A DNA stretch of 12,322 nt from JACZQZ01 sp046756945 (GTDB lineage: Bacteria; Pseudomonadota; Alphaproteobacteria; Rhodospirillales; 2-02-FULL-58-16), in contig JBHHXI010000094.1 in NCBI GenBank assembly GCA_046756945.1, positions 1-12,322 on the forward strand, given 5' to 3'. The notes beneath the pieces are model-generated. The model was not told the DNA's origin, did not search any database, and saw only the letters and a program-made list of their open reading frames with translations. The translations under genes were made by a program, and so were the position numbers. Numbering within the stretch: position 1 is the first letter of the stretch; the number at the start of each line of letters is the position of its first letter. Shown here piece after piece: positions 1 to 6,257 of this stretch.

Positions 1-101
1 GCCGCGCTCCTAGCCGGAAACCTCGCAAGACCGTCGTATGGTGCGCGAAATCGTGCAAGTAAGTACTAGACGGCGGGCGAACAGCCAACCCGGGGGTCCC
101 C

Positions 102-680
102 ATGCGCGGCTACTTCGGCATCGGCGTCGAGCGGATTACCAAGACCATGAACGTGGGCAACCTGTTCCGCTCCGCCCACGCGTTCGGCGCCGGCTTCGTC
201 TTCACCATCTCCGCCGCCTATGGGCGCGCCGAGGGCGGCAAGGCCGACACCTCGGACACCCCGGGCGCGGTGCCGTTCTACAGTTTTCCCGATGTCCCGT
301 CCCTGGTCCTGCCCGAGGGGTGCGCCCTGGTCGGCGTCGAACTGGCCGACGACGCCATCGAGCTGCCCAGCTTCCACCATCCCCACCGCGCCGCCTACGT
401 GCTGGGCCCGGAACGGGGTTCGCTGTCCCCGGCGCTGGTCGGGCGCTGCGACTTCGTCGTCCGCATCCCCACCCGGTTCAGCGTCAACGTCGGCATCGCC
501 GGCGCCATTCTCATGTACGACCGCCTGCTCAGCCTGGGCCGCTTCGCCCGCCGCCCGGAACGCCCCGGCGGGCCGACGGAGGCACTGCCCGAGCACGTCT
601 TCGGCGACCCGGTGATCCGCCGCCGGATGGAGAAGTTCCGCGCCGCCCCGCCGATTGGCGAAGCGGTTGATCAGGACTGA
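102..680 (+). CDS. SpoU/TrmH-family RNA 2'-O-methyltransferase
   Basis: Predicted SPOUT-class, SAM-dependent methyltransferase that modifies a ribose 2'-OH in tRNA or rRNA in the cytoplasm. Of 192 residues, all three SpoU motifs are visible: motif 1 NVGNLFRSAHAFGA (about residues 17-30), motif 2 YVLGPERGSLSPAL (about 106-119) and motif 3 IPTRFSVNVGIAGAILMYDR (about 127-146). Motifs 2 and 3 form the trefoil-knot SAM site in this family. The protein has essentially only the catalytic domain, with no N-terminal substrate-binding domain of the TrmB/RlmB kind, so the target nucleotide cannot be named. I chose the ATG at 102 because a G-rich stretch precedes it and motif 1 begins soon after. It is convergent with the asparaginase gene and followed by a palindromic element. 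The family call is secure; the substrate is unknown. Confidence 0.93.
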   Translation: MRGYFGIGVERITKTMNVGNLFRSAHAFGAGFVFTISAAYGRAEGGKADTSDTPGAVPFYSFPDVPSLVLPEGCALVGVELADDAIELPSFHHPHRAAYVLGPERGSLSPALVGRCDFVVRIPTRFSVNVGIAGAILMYDRLLSLGRFARRPERPGGPTEALPEHVFGDPVIRRRMEKFRAAPPIGEAVDQD

Positions 681-688
681 CCTCGAAA

Positions 689-713
689 GTCAAAACGACC
701 GGGTCGTTTTGAC
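689..713. terminator. 12-bp perfect inverted repeat downstream of the methyltransferase gene
   Basis: GTCAAAACGACC is followed by a single G and its exact reverse complement, starting 8 bases after the methyltransferase stop codon. The A/T-rich base of each arm (CAAAA / TTTTG) could give a short U-rich run on the descending side, so it may end transcription. It lacks a clean T-tract and also forms the left end of the larger element. Confidence 0.4.
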
Positions 714-798
714 GTGAGAAGCCCGCGACTGCGGGCCGCCGCCCGTGCGGCGTAAGCCAAGGGCGCGGACGCGCCCGCCCGGCGTTTGAGGGGGTCCA

Positions 799-825
799 GA
801 GAAGTCACAATATTTGTGACTTCTC
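799..825. repeat. 12-bp perfect inverted repeat near the asparaginase 3' end
   Basis: GAGAAGTCACAA, spacer TAT, then TTGTGACTTCTC: a perfect 12-bp dyad ending 14 bases from the asparaginase stop codon. It could act as a terminator for the minus-strand gene or as a protein-binding palindrome. It is also the right end of the composite element at 683-827. Confidence 0.5.
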
Positions 826-839
826 GAATAACCGCCAGC

Positions 840-1853
840 CTAGTCGAGCCAGCCCTTCGCCACGCCCACGGAACCGACGCGCACGCCGGCGCGGTTCGGC
901 ACGGGCCGGTCCAGGTAGGGTTCGAGCGCCGCCTGGGCCTTTGCGTCGAGGGCGCCCAGGTGGCGCAGCAACACGGTGATTGCCGTCTCCGCGGCGCGCC
1001 GGGCCCCGTCGTCGATCTTCAGCGCCACGCCCAGGCCCGACGCGGGCACGGCGGCGGCGTAGACGCCTTCGGCGCCGATCTTGACCACGAAGGCGCCGCG
1101 CCCGGCCGCGATCGCCACCGTGTCGAAGCGCTCCCGGCCCGCCACCAGACCGGGGTGGCCGGTCATGGCGGCGACGATGCGCCGCACGGCGGCGGCGCGC
1201 GCCGGCGCCAGGCCGCGGGGATCGGCGAGGCGCGCCATGGCGCGGGCGATGGCGGTCAGGGGCATGGCGATGACGGGAATGCCGCAGCCGTCGGTGCCCC
1301 GGGCCGCGCCCTCCAGGGCGACGCCGCCGAGGTCGGCGAGAACGCTCTCGACGCGCTGCTGCACGGGATGATCGGGCCCGACGTAGCCCGCCGTCGCCTC
1401 GCCCAGGTGAACGGCGGTGGTCAGGAACCCCGCGTGCTTGCCCGAACAGTTGTTGTGGAGCGGCGAAGGCTCCTCGCCGGCGCGCACCAGGGCGCCGGCC
1501 GCCGCGTGGTCCGTCGGCGGGTGGGTTCCGCACTCGAGGTCGGCGGGCGCCAGGCCGATGCGCTCCAGCCACGCGGCGACCGGGCGCACGTGCTCGGGCG
1601 CGCCGCCGTGGGAGCCGCAGGCCAGCGCGATTTCCGCATCGCTCACGGCGAAGGCCTCGGCGGCACCGGTTTCGACCAGGGGCAGCGCCTGCAACGGCTT
1701 TATCGCCGAGCGGGAATAGACCGGCCGCTCGACGTCGCCCCAGGCATGGACCACCGAGCCGTCCGCGCCGACGACGGCCGCCGCGCCCCGGTGGCGGCTT
1801 TCCACCATGTCCCCGCGGGTGACCTCGACAAACACCGGGTTGAGCCGTCCCAT
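840..1853 (-). CDS. L-asparaginase, R. etli ReAV-type (class 3, zinc-containing)
   Basis: Hydrolyses L-asparagine to aspartate and ammonia, probably in the cytoplasm since no signal peptide is visible. With the ATG at 1853 the protein has 337 residues, usual for the family. Its active-site residues sit about one position after those known in Rhizobium etli ReAV: S49/K52 in RSAIKP (ReAV S48/K51), S81 in CGSHGG (S80), C136 and K139 in NNCSGK (C135/K138) and C190 in GTDGCG (C189). K258 in FVVKIG probably matches ReAV K263. The near-constant offset supports this start over the in-frame TTG at 1910, which would add 19 unconserved residues. It is divergent from the IalB-family gene and convergent with the methyltransferase gene. 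The family is sure; physiological substrate preference is inferred. Confidence 0.92.
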   Translation of the reverse strand: MGRLNPVFVEVTRGDMVESRHRGAAAVVGADGSVVHAWGDVERPVYSRSAIKPLQALPLVETGAAEAFAVSDAEIALACGSHGGAPEHVRPVAAWLERIGLAPADLECGTHPPTDHAAAGALVRAGEEPSPLHNNCSGKHAGFLTTAVHLGEATAGYVGPDHPVQQRVESVLADLGGVALEGAARGTDGCGIPVIAMPLTAIARAMARLADPRGLAPARAAAVRRIVAAMTGHPGLVAGRERFDTVAIAAGRGAFVVKIGAEGVYAAAVPASGLGVALKIDDGARRAAETAITVLLRHLGALDAKAQAALEPYLDRPVPNRAGVRVGSVGVAKGWLD

Positions 1854-1939
1854 GGCGTATCTGTGCCACCGGACCGGGTCCTTGGCAAGGCCACCCTGCG
1901 ACCGTGACAAATCCGGTGGCCGTGGCTATGAATGGCGCC

Positions 1940-2461
1940 ATGAAGTCGGTTCTTTCCCTGTGCGGCGCCGTTTTCGCATTGTTCCTGGCGCTTTGGCCGC
2001 CGGAGGCCGGGGCCGCCGAGGCCAGGGTGATCGACAACTTCGGCGACTGGACCGCCTTCGTCGGAACGGAAGGCGGCAAGAAGGTGTGCTACGTGGCCAG
2101 CGCGCCGGAAAAGGCGGAGGGGAAATACAAGAAACGGGACGACCCGTACATTCTGGTCACCCACCGCCCGGCGGAAAAGAGCATCGGCGTGCTCAGCGTC
2201 CGCGCCGGGTACACCTACAAGAAGGACAGCGACGTGGAGGTCAACATCGCCGGGCAGCGGTTCACCCTGTTCACCGACGCCGGCCAGGCCTGGGCCCGTG
2301 ATACCAAGACCGACCGGGCCCTGGTCAGGGCCATGAAGGGGGGCCTGACCATGATCGTCGTCGGCATTTCCAGCCGCGGCACCGTGACCACCGACACCTA
2401 CTCCCTGAGCGGCTTCACCGCCGCCTACGACGCCATCACCAGGGCCTGCGGGGTGAAATGA
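1940..2461 (+). CDS. Exported IalB-family (invasion-associated locus B) protein
   Basis: A 173-residue protein with a clear N-terminal signal: positively charged Met-Lys, a hydrophobic core (about residues 4-19) and a likely cleavage site around AGAAEA (about 23-28), so the mature protein should be periplasmic or outer-membrane associated. The mature start (VIDNFGDWTAFVG) and KKVCYVASAPEKA resemble the IalB family, named for a Bartonella invasion locus but widespread in free-living alphaproteobacteria where its job is unclear. The mature part has exactly two cysteines, C50 and C170 near the C-terminus, which probably form a disulfide. Start choice is uncertain: ATGs at 1928 and 1940 are both in frame and neither has a strong ribosome-binding site. 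I chose 1940 because it gives a standard signal peptide. An earlier GTG at 1904 is less likely. Confidence 0.8.
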   Translation: MKSVLSLCGAVFALFLALWPPEAGAAEARVIDNFGDWTAFVGTEGGKKVCYVASAPEKAEGKYKKRDDPYILVTHRPAEKSIGVLSVRAGYTYKKDSDVEVNIAGQRFTLFTDAGQAWARDTKTDRALVRAMKGGLTMIVVGISSRGTVTTDTYSLSGFTAAYDAITRACGVK

Positions 2462-2476
2462 GCACGAACCCCGCAT

Positions 2477-2514
2477 GGCCCGGCGGGGACGGCGCGCTCG
2501 CGCCCCGCCGGGCC
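2477..2514 (+). terminator. Strong 12-bp-stem GC hairpin between the IalB-family gene and rlmN
   Basis: GGCCCGGCGGGG (2477-2488) pairs perfectly with CCCCGCCGGGCC (2503-2514). A further 3-bp stem with a 4-nt loop fits inside the 14-nt loop. It starts 16 bases after the upstream stop codon and ends just before the rlmN Shine-Dalgarno (GGAAGGA, 2517-2523). There is no T-run, so termination is possible but not shown; an effect on rlmN translation is an alternative. Confidence 0.55.
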
Positions 2515-2528
2515 GCGGAAGGACCGAC

Positions 2529-3617
2529 ATGGCCGACCAACGCACCAACCTGATCGGCCTTTCGCGGGAGGAACTGGCGGCAAGCCTGGCCGGGGCCGGC
2601 GCCACGCCGTTGCGCGCCAAGCAGCTCTGGCACTGGATGTACTATCGCGGCGTCACGGATTTCGCCGCCATGACGACCCTGTCGAAGGGCCTGCGCGAGA
2701 CCCTCGCCGAGCGCTTCGTCATCGCCCGCCCGCAGGTCCGCCAGGCCCTGGTTTCCAAGGACCGGTCGTGCAAGTGGCTTCTGCGTTTCGCCGACGGCAA
2801 CGAGGTCGAAACCGTGTTCATCCCGGAAGAGGACCGCGGCGCGCTGTGCATCTCCACCCAGGTCGGCTGCACCCTGACCTGCACCTTCTGCCGTACCGGA
2901 ACCCAGCGCCTGGTGCGCAACCTCGCCGCCGGCGAGATCGTCGGACAGATGATGGTGGCCCGCGACGCCTGCGCCGAGTGGCCGTCTCCGGAAGGCGGGC
3001 GCATGCTGTCCAACATCGTCCTCATGGGCATGGGCGAGCCCCTGCTCAACTACGACGCGGTGGCGACGGCGCTGCGCATCATCATGGACGGAGAGGGCAT
3101 CGCGGTCTCCAAGCGGCGGATCACGCTTTCCACGTCCGGCGTCGTGCCCATGATACGGCGCTGCGGCGCCGAACTGGGGGTCAACCTGGCGGTCAGCCTG
3201 CACGCCGTCAGCGACGCCCTGCGCGACGTACTGGTGCCCGTCAACAGGAAATACCCCATCGCCGAGCTGCTCGCCGCGTGCCGCGAATATCCCGGCGCCG
3301 GCAACACCCGGCGCATCACGTTCGAGTACGTGATGCTCAAGGGGGTCAACGATTCGCCCGCCGACGCCCGCGCCCTGACCCGGCTGGTGCGCGGCATTCC
3401 GGCCAAGTTCAACCTCATTCCCTTCAACCCGTGGCCGGGGGCGATCTACGCATGCTCGCCGCCGGGGGCGATGAAGCGGTTCTCGCGGATTCTCAACGAC
3501 GCGGGCTACGCGGCGCCGATCCGCGCGCCCCGGGGCCGCGACATCATGGCCGCCTGCGGCCAGCTTCGCTCGCAAAGCATGCGCCTGCGCTCGGCGGAGG
3601 CGTCGATGGCGTGTTAA
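2529..3617 (+). CDS. rlmN: Dual-specificity 23S rRNA/tRNA adenine-C2 methyltransferase RlmN
   Basis: Radical-SAM enzyme that methylates C2 of A2503 in 23S rRNA and A37 of some tRNAs, supporting translational fidelity. The 362-residue protein has the radical-SAM cluster motif CTLTCTFC (C114, C118, C121). It also has the two extra cysteines of the RlmN/Cfr mechanism: C107 in ALCIST, seven residues before the cluster as in E. coli (C118/C125), and C343 in MAACGQL near the C-terminus, equivalent to the methyl-carrying C355. The MGMGEPLLNYD, STSGVVP and FNPWPG segments are also typical. I chose ATG 2529 because GGAAGGA lies 5 nt upstream and the N-terminus then matches the family; an upstream in-frame ATG at 2475 would add arginine-rich sequence and place a hairpin inside the gene. 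It ends in a shared hairpin facing the next gene. Confidence 0.97.
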   Translation: MADQRTNLIGLSREELAASLAGAGATPLRAKQLWHWMYYRGVTDFAAMTTLSKGLRETLAERFVIARPQVRQALVSKDRSCKWLLRFADGNEVETVFIPEEDRGALCISTQVGCTLTCTFCRTGTQRLVRNLAAGEIVGQMMVARDACAEWPSPEGGRMLSNIVLMGMGEPLLNYDAVATALRIIMDGEGIAVSKRRITLSTSGVVPMIRRCGAELGVNLAVSLHAVSDALRDVLVPVNRKYPIAELLAACREYPGAGNTRRITFEYVMLKGVNDSPADARALTRLVRGIPAKFNLIPFNPWPGAIYACSPPGAMKRFSRILNDAGYAAPIRAPRGRDIMAACGQLRSQSMRLRSAEASMAC

Positions 3618-3618
3618 C

Positions 3619-3647
3619 GCGGCGGCTGGCCGCTTACCAGCCGCCGC
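3619..3647. terminator. Bidirectional terminator-like hairpin between convergent genes
   Basis: GCGGCGGCTGG (3619-3629) pairs perfectly with CCAGCCGCCGC (3637-3647) across a 7-nt loop. It begins 2 bases after the rlmN stop codon and covers the last codons and stop of the opposing PLP-enzyme gene. Position and stem strength suggest a shared terminator or an RNA-stabilising 3' end; there is no T-tract on either strand. Confidence 0.6.
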
Positions 3648-4752
3648 AGCGGGGCCAGCGGGCGATCACTTCGGTGCCGCCGTCGACGACGTGGTAGGCG
3701 TCGTACGCGGCGGCCGTGATGCAGGCGTGGTTGGGCAGCACCCGGATCTTGGCGCCGATGGGAAGGGCGTCGAAGGGCACGGGCGCGTCGCCGGTGACGG
3801 CGCCGTGTTCCTGGTGCACGGCGCCGACGCGCAGGCCGGCGATCGGGCGCGCCGTTTGCGCTTCGCAGACCAGGCCGTAGCCGCAGTCCTCGGGCAGCTT
3901 TTCCGTCGAACGGTCCTTCGACAGCGCCAGGGCGCCGGCGTCGACGAGCAGGGTGTTGTCGCCCGGGCGGTGGCCGATCACCGTGGCGAGCACGGAAACG
4001 GCGATGTCTCCGCGCCCGCAGACGCCGATGCCGGCCTGGTACAGGTCGCAGAACATGTAGACGCCGGGGCGGGTCTCGGTGACGCCGGTGAGGTCGCGGG
4101 CGAAGCGGGCGGTCGGCGTCGAGCCGACGCTGACCACGGGACTGGGCAGGCCCCCGGCGCGCAGGCGCCCGGCCGCGGTGACCGCGGCGGCCCGTTCCCG
4201 TTCGGCGACCGCGGCCATGGCGTCGGCGTCGCGGCAATCGTAGGACTGGCCGGCATGGGTCAGCACGCCGGCAAGGCGCACCGATGGCGCATGGTCGAGG
4301 ATGCGCGCGATGTCGAGGAGCTCGGGTGCGTCCGGCGCCACGCCGCCGCGCTGGTCGCCGCAGTCGACCTCGATCAAGACCGTATGCGGGGCGCCGTGGG
4401 CGGCGATGGCGCGGGCCACGTCCGGGCTGTCGGTCAGGATCTTCAGGTCGGCGCCGTTGTCCCTGAGCGCCGCCGCCGCGTCCAGCTTGCCGGGCACCAT
4501 GCCGACGGCATAGGCGATGTCGGTAATGCCGTGCTCCAGGAAATAGGCGGCCTCGCGCAACGTCGAAACGGTGATGCCCCCGGCGTTGCCGGCCACGGCC
4601 AGGCGGGCGACGTCGGCCGACTTGGCGGTCTTGAGATGGGGCCGCAGCGCCACGCCCAGGCGGCGCACCCGTTCGGTCATGGCGTCGATGTTGCGGGCGA
4701 GGATGCGGCGGTCGAGAACGAGGGCGGGCGTCAACAGGTCCTGCAGGTCCAT
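3634..4752 (-). CDS. PLP- and metal-dependent D-threonine aldolase/D-serine dehydratase-type enzyme
   Basis: Fold-type III PLP enzyme (N-terminal alanine-racemase-like barrel, C-terminal D-serine-dehydratase-like domain), 372 residues. Visible features are the N-terminal TPALVLDRRILARNI, the PLP-lysine motif RPHLKTAK (Lys41 as likely Schiff-base residue), VDCGDQRGG (about 129-137), GSTPT (about 210-214), QEHG with H316, and the metal-ligand pair H342/C344 in LPNHACIT, matching the His-x-Cys zinc site of the family. Members cleave D-threonine to glycine and acetaldehyde, dehydrate D-serine, or act on related beta-hydroxy D-amino acids; the sequence does not tell which. I chose ATG 4752: GGAAGGGA precedes it, and the open frame further upstream (to 4872) crosses the promoter. 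It is divergent from the TetR-family gene, which may or may not control it. Confidence 0.88.
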   Translation of the reverse strand: MDLQDLLTPALVLDRRILARNIDAMTERVRRLGVALRPHLKTAKSADVARLAVAGNAGGITVSTLREAAYFLEHGITDIAYAVGMVPGKLDAAAALRDNGADLKILTDSPDVARAIAAHGAPHTVLIEVDCGDQRGGVAPDAPELLDIARILDHAPSVRLAGVLTHAGQSYDCRDADAMAAVAERERAAAVTAAGRLRAGGLPSPVVSVGSTPTARFARDLTGVTETRPGVYMFCDLYQAGIGVCGRGDIAVSVLATVIGHRPGDNTLLVDAGALALSKDRSTEKLPEDCGYGLVCEAQTARPIAGLRVGAVHQEHGAVTGDAPVPFDALPIGAKIRVLPNHACITAAAYDAYHVVDGGTEVIARWPRCGGW

Positions 4753-4795
4753 TGCATATGGTCCCTTCCGGGGCTGGTTTCCGCGGCGGGCCCGG

Positions 4796-4823
4796 ATTGT
4801 ACGCGCCCTGCGGGTCCGTGCAA
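4796..4823 (-). promoter_or_regulatory. Sigma70-like promoter for the PLP-enzyme gene
   Basis: On the minus strand, TTGCAC (4823-4818), a 16-bp spacer and TACAAT (4801-4796) make a near-consensus promoter. Predicted transcription would start near 4789, leaving a leader of about 37 nt with the GGAAGGGA ribosome-binding site before the ATG at 4752. It does not overlap the palindrome at 4864-4879. Confidence 0.6.
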
Positions 4824-4863
4824 GTACGCCGGGGAGGGGCGCGGCGCCGGGCGGCCAATATTC

Positions 4864-4892
4864 TTGAACCATCGTTCAATAAACGCTACCTT
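4864..4892 (+). promoter_or_regulatory. Promoter of the TetR-family gene with embedded operator palindrome
   Basis: TTGAAC (4864-4869), a 17-bp spacer and TACCTT (4887-4892) form a plausible sigma70-like promoter 24 bases upstream of the start codon. The -35 hexamer is the left arm of a dyad, TTGAAC-CATC-GTTCAA (4864-4879). Its GAAC..ATCGTTC core matches the palindrome before the AhpD-like gene at 10 of 12 bases. A repressor bound here would cover the -35 region, consistent with autoregulation. Confidence 0.55.
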
Positions 4893-4915
4893 GTCCGTAC
4901 GGGGGAGCATGGGCC

Positions 4916-5497
4916 ATGGCAAGACCACGGGAATTCGACCGCGACCAGGTGGTGGACCTGGCGGTGGACGTTTTCTGGCGCAAGGGCTTCGAGGCGACGT
5001 CCATCCAGGACCTGGTCGAGGCGACGGGCCTCAACCGGGGCAGCCTGTACAACACGTTCGGCGACAAGGCCGGCCTGTTCGAGGCGGTATTCGGCCGCTA
5101 CATGGCGAGCGCGCCGACGCAGCCGGTCGTCGCCGCGGCCGAGACCGGCCCGCCGCGCCAGGTGATCGAGGAGTTCTTTGCCCGGCTGGTGGAGCTCGGC
5201 GCCGCCGATCCGGAGCTCCGCGGCTGCCTGATGACCAACACGGCGGCCGGGATGGCGACACGGGACGAAGACGTGGCGGCGCGGGTGGCGGCGGCGTTTC
5301 ATGACCTGGAGGACGCCCTGTTTCGCCTCATCGAACGGGGGCAGGAGACCGGCGAGATCGCGCCCTGGCGGGACTCCCGCGCCCTCGCCCGTTTCCTGGT
5401 GGCGTCGGCCCAGGGCCTGCGCATCATGGCCAGGGTCAATCGCGACCGCGCCGCGCTTGAGGCCATCGCCGACATCGCCCTTTCCAACCTGGACTGA
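4916..5497 (+). CDS. TetR/AcrR-family transcriptional repressor
   Basis: A 193-residue regulator, normal for the family. The N-terminal helix-turn-helix is clear: TSIQDLVEATGLNRGSLYNT at about residues 28-47, followed by FGDKAGLFEAVF. The ligand domain contains RGCLMTNTA (about 102-110), whose single cysteine, C104, aligns with Cys106 of E. coli NemR (SGCLTVKLSA there), the residue that senses reactive chlorine and electrophiles. No lysine is evident at the position of NemR Lys175, so the same chemistry is not assured. Start ATG 4916 has GGGGGAG 8 nt upstream; an ATG at 4909 is out of frame. Related palindromes lie before this gene and before the next, arguing that it represses both. The effector is unknown. 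A GCL motif is common in this TetR subgroup, so redox sensing is only a hypothesis. Confidence 0.93.
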   Translation: MARPREFDRDQVVDLAVDVFWRKGFEATSIQDLVEATGLNRGSLYNTFGDKAGLFEAVFGRYMASAPTQPVVAAAETGPPRQVIEEFFARLVELGAADPELRGCLMTNTAAGMATRDEDVAARVAAAFHDLEDALFRLIERGQETGEIAPWRDSRALARFLVASAQGLRIMARVNRDRAALEAIADIALSNLD

Positions 5498-5523
5498 CCA
5501 CGGGGCCGGGAAATCGTCGTTTT

Positions 5524-5539
5524 TAAAACGATCATTCAA
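5524..5539. promoter_or_regulatory. Upstream operator-like site of the AhpD-like gene
   Basis: TAAAACGATCATTCAA matches the reverse complement of the main palindrome (core of 5587-5606) at 14 of 16 positions. It lies 27 bases after the TetR-family stop codon and just upstream of a TTGACA hexamer at 5548-5553. Its centre is about 65 bp from the downstream site, so two repressor dimers could bracket the promoter. Confidence 0.5.
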
Positions 5540-5547
5540 ATTGGCCG

Positions 5548-5606
5548 TTGACACATGCCGGGGTGCCTGTTACATGCTGCGGAAATTATAGAATGATCGT
5601 TCTATA
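5548..5606 (+). promoter_or_regulatory. Promoter and main operator palindrome of the AhpD-like gene
   Basis: A consensus -35, TTGACA (5548-5553), is followed 17 bp later by TACATG (5571-5576), a weak -10 candidate. The dyad TATAGAATGATCGTTCTATA (5587-5606) comes just after; its 7-bp arms are perfect and the centre is GATC with one mismatched flanking pair. If transcription starts near 5583 the palindrome covers the initially transcribed region. Alternatively TATAGA inside the palindrome is the -10. In either case a bound repressor would block transcription. Confidence 0.6.
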
Positions 5607-5638
5607 TTCGCCCGCCCAACACATCAGGAGCATGCACC

Positions 5639-6193
5639 ATGAGCAGGTACGCACCCCACACGGCCGACTCGGCGCCCGAGGCGTCCCGCGCCGGCCTGGA
5701 CACCGCGGCACGGAAGTTCGGCCGCCTGCCCAACCTTATCGCCGTCATGGCCGAATCCCCGGCGACGCTGGACGGCTATCTGGCCCTGCACGAGATTTTC
5801 GAGCGGAGCGCGTTCAGCCCCGGCGAACGGCAGGTCCTGTTGCTCACCATCAGCACGGTGAACGGCTGCGGCTACTGCGTGGCGGCCCACACCATGGGCG
5901 GCAGGATGGCGGGCGTGTCCGACGCGGTCCTCGACGCGATCCGCGACGGCAAACCGATCCCCGATGTGCGGCTGGCGTCGCTCAGCGGGTTCGCCGCGGC
6001 GATGGTCGAACAGCGCGGCCGGGTGTCCGACGCCCAGATCGCCGCCTTCCTCGATGCCGGCTTCACCAGGGCGCACGTGTTCGATGTCGTGCTCGCGGTG
6101 TCGCTGAAGACGCTCAGCAACTACATCAACCACATCGCCGACACGCCGCTGGATGGGGCCATGGAGGCGCACCGCTGGACCAAAGCCGCCTGA
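5639..6193 (+). CDS. AhpD-like / carboxymuconolactone-decarboxylase-family CxxC protein
   Basis: A 184-residue protein of the AhpD/CMD superfamily, whose members use a Cys-x-x-Cys and a downstream His for thiol-dependent peroxide or disulfide chemistry. The signature NGCGYCVAAHT gives C77, C80 and H84, inside the usual helical context LLLTISTVNGCGYCVAAHTM. No signal peptide is present, so it should be cytoplasmic. AGGAG (5626-5630) lies 8 nt before the ATG. It is 141 bases downstream of the TetR-family gene, behind two operator-like sites, and 64 bases upstream of the DsbA-fold gene on the same strand, so these two are probably one transcription unit. A decarboxylase role is unlikely given the CxxC; peroxidase or reductant-linked activity is inferred. 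The physiological substrate is unknown. Confidence 0.9.
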   Translation: MSRYAPHTADSAPEASRAGLDTAARKFGRLPNLIAVMAESPATLDGYLALHEIFERSAFSPGERQVLLLTISTVNGCGYCVAAHTMGGRMAGVSDAVLDAIRDGKPIPDVRLASLSGFAAAMVEQRGRVSDAQIAAFLDAGFTRAHVFDVVLAVSLKTLSNYINHIADTPLDGAMEAHRWTKAA

Positions 6194-6257
6194 GGGCCCC
6201 GGGTTCCGGCCCGGACCGCGCGCGGCCGCCACGGTCCAGGCCTTTGGAGGGCATCGT

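Larger units (their letters stand above)
683..827. repeat. Composite palindromic element with imperfect terminal inverted repeats (MITE/REP-like)
   Basis: This block nearly fills the gap between two convergent genes. Its ends are related in inverted orientation: TCGAAAGTCAAAA at 683-695 and, read on the minus strand from 827, TCGAGAAGTCACAA (one gap, one mismatch). Each end also lies in its own perfect 12-bp palindrome (689-713 with a 1-nt centre; 799-825 with a 3-nt centre). Between them are three small hairpins of identical geometry, each a 6-bp stem with a 4-nt loop: 721-736, 737-752 and 761-776. It has no coding potential I can support. Such layered symmetry is typical of miniature inverted-repeat or REP-type extragenic repeats; that class assignment is an inference because only one copy is in view. 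Alternatively it is an elaborate bidirectional terminator region. Confidence 0.6.

Noticed and set aside
1..101. Possible end of an upstream gene or promoter before the methyltransferase gene
   Set aside because: About 100 bases are available; no coding motif is recognisable and no -35/-10 pair is convincing.
683..827. Possible CRISPR array or tandem repeat
   Set aside because: The repeated units share geometry, not sequence; there is no direct repeat with spacers and no cas gene nearby.
1854..1939. Divergent promoters between the asparaginase and IalB-family genes
   Set aside because: A promoter pair is expected, and TTGTCA/TTGGCA-like hexamers exist, but no convincing -10 at proper spacing was found on either strand.
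805..2079. Long open frame on the minus strand overlapping the asparaginase gene
   Set aside because: Out-of-frame shadow of the asparaginase gene: Arg/Gly/Pro-rich low-complexity product, typical of GC-rich DNA, whereas the frame at 840-1853 has all catalytic residues.
3691..5304. 537-codon open frame on the plus strand antisense to the PLP-enzyme gene
   Set aside because: Gly/Ala/Arg-rich composition with no recognisable domain; it crosses the divergent promoter region and part of the TetR-family gene in another frame.
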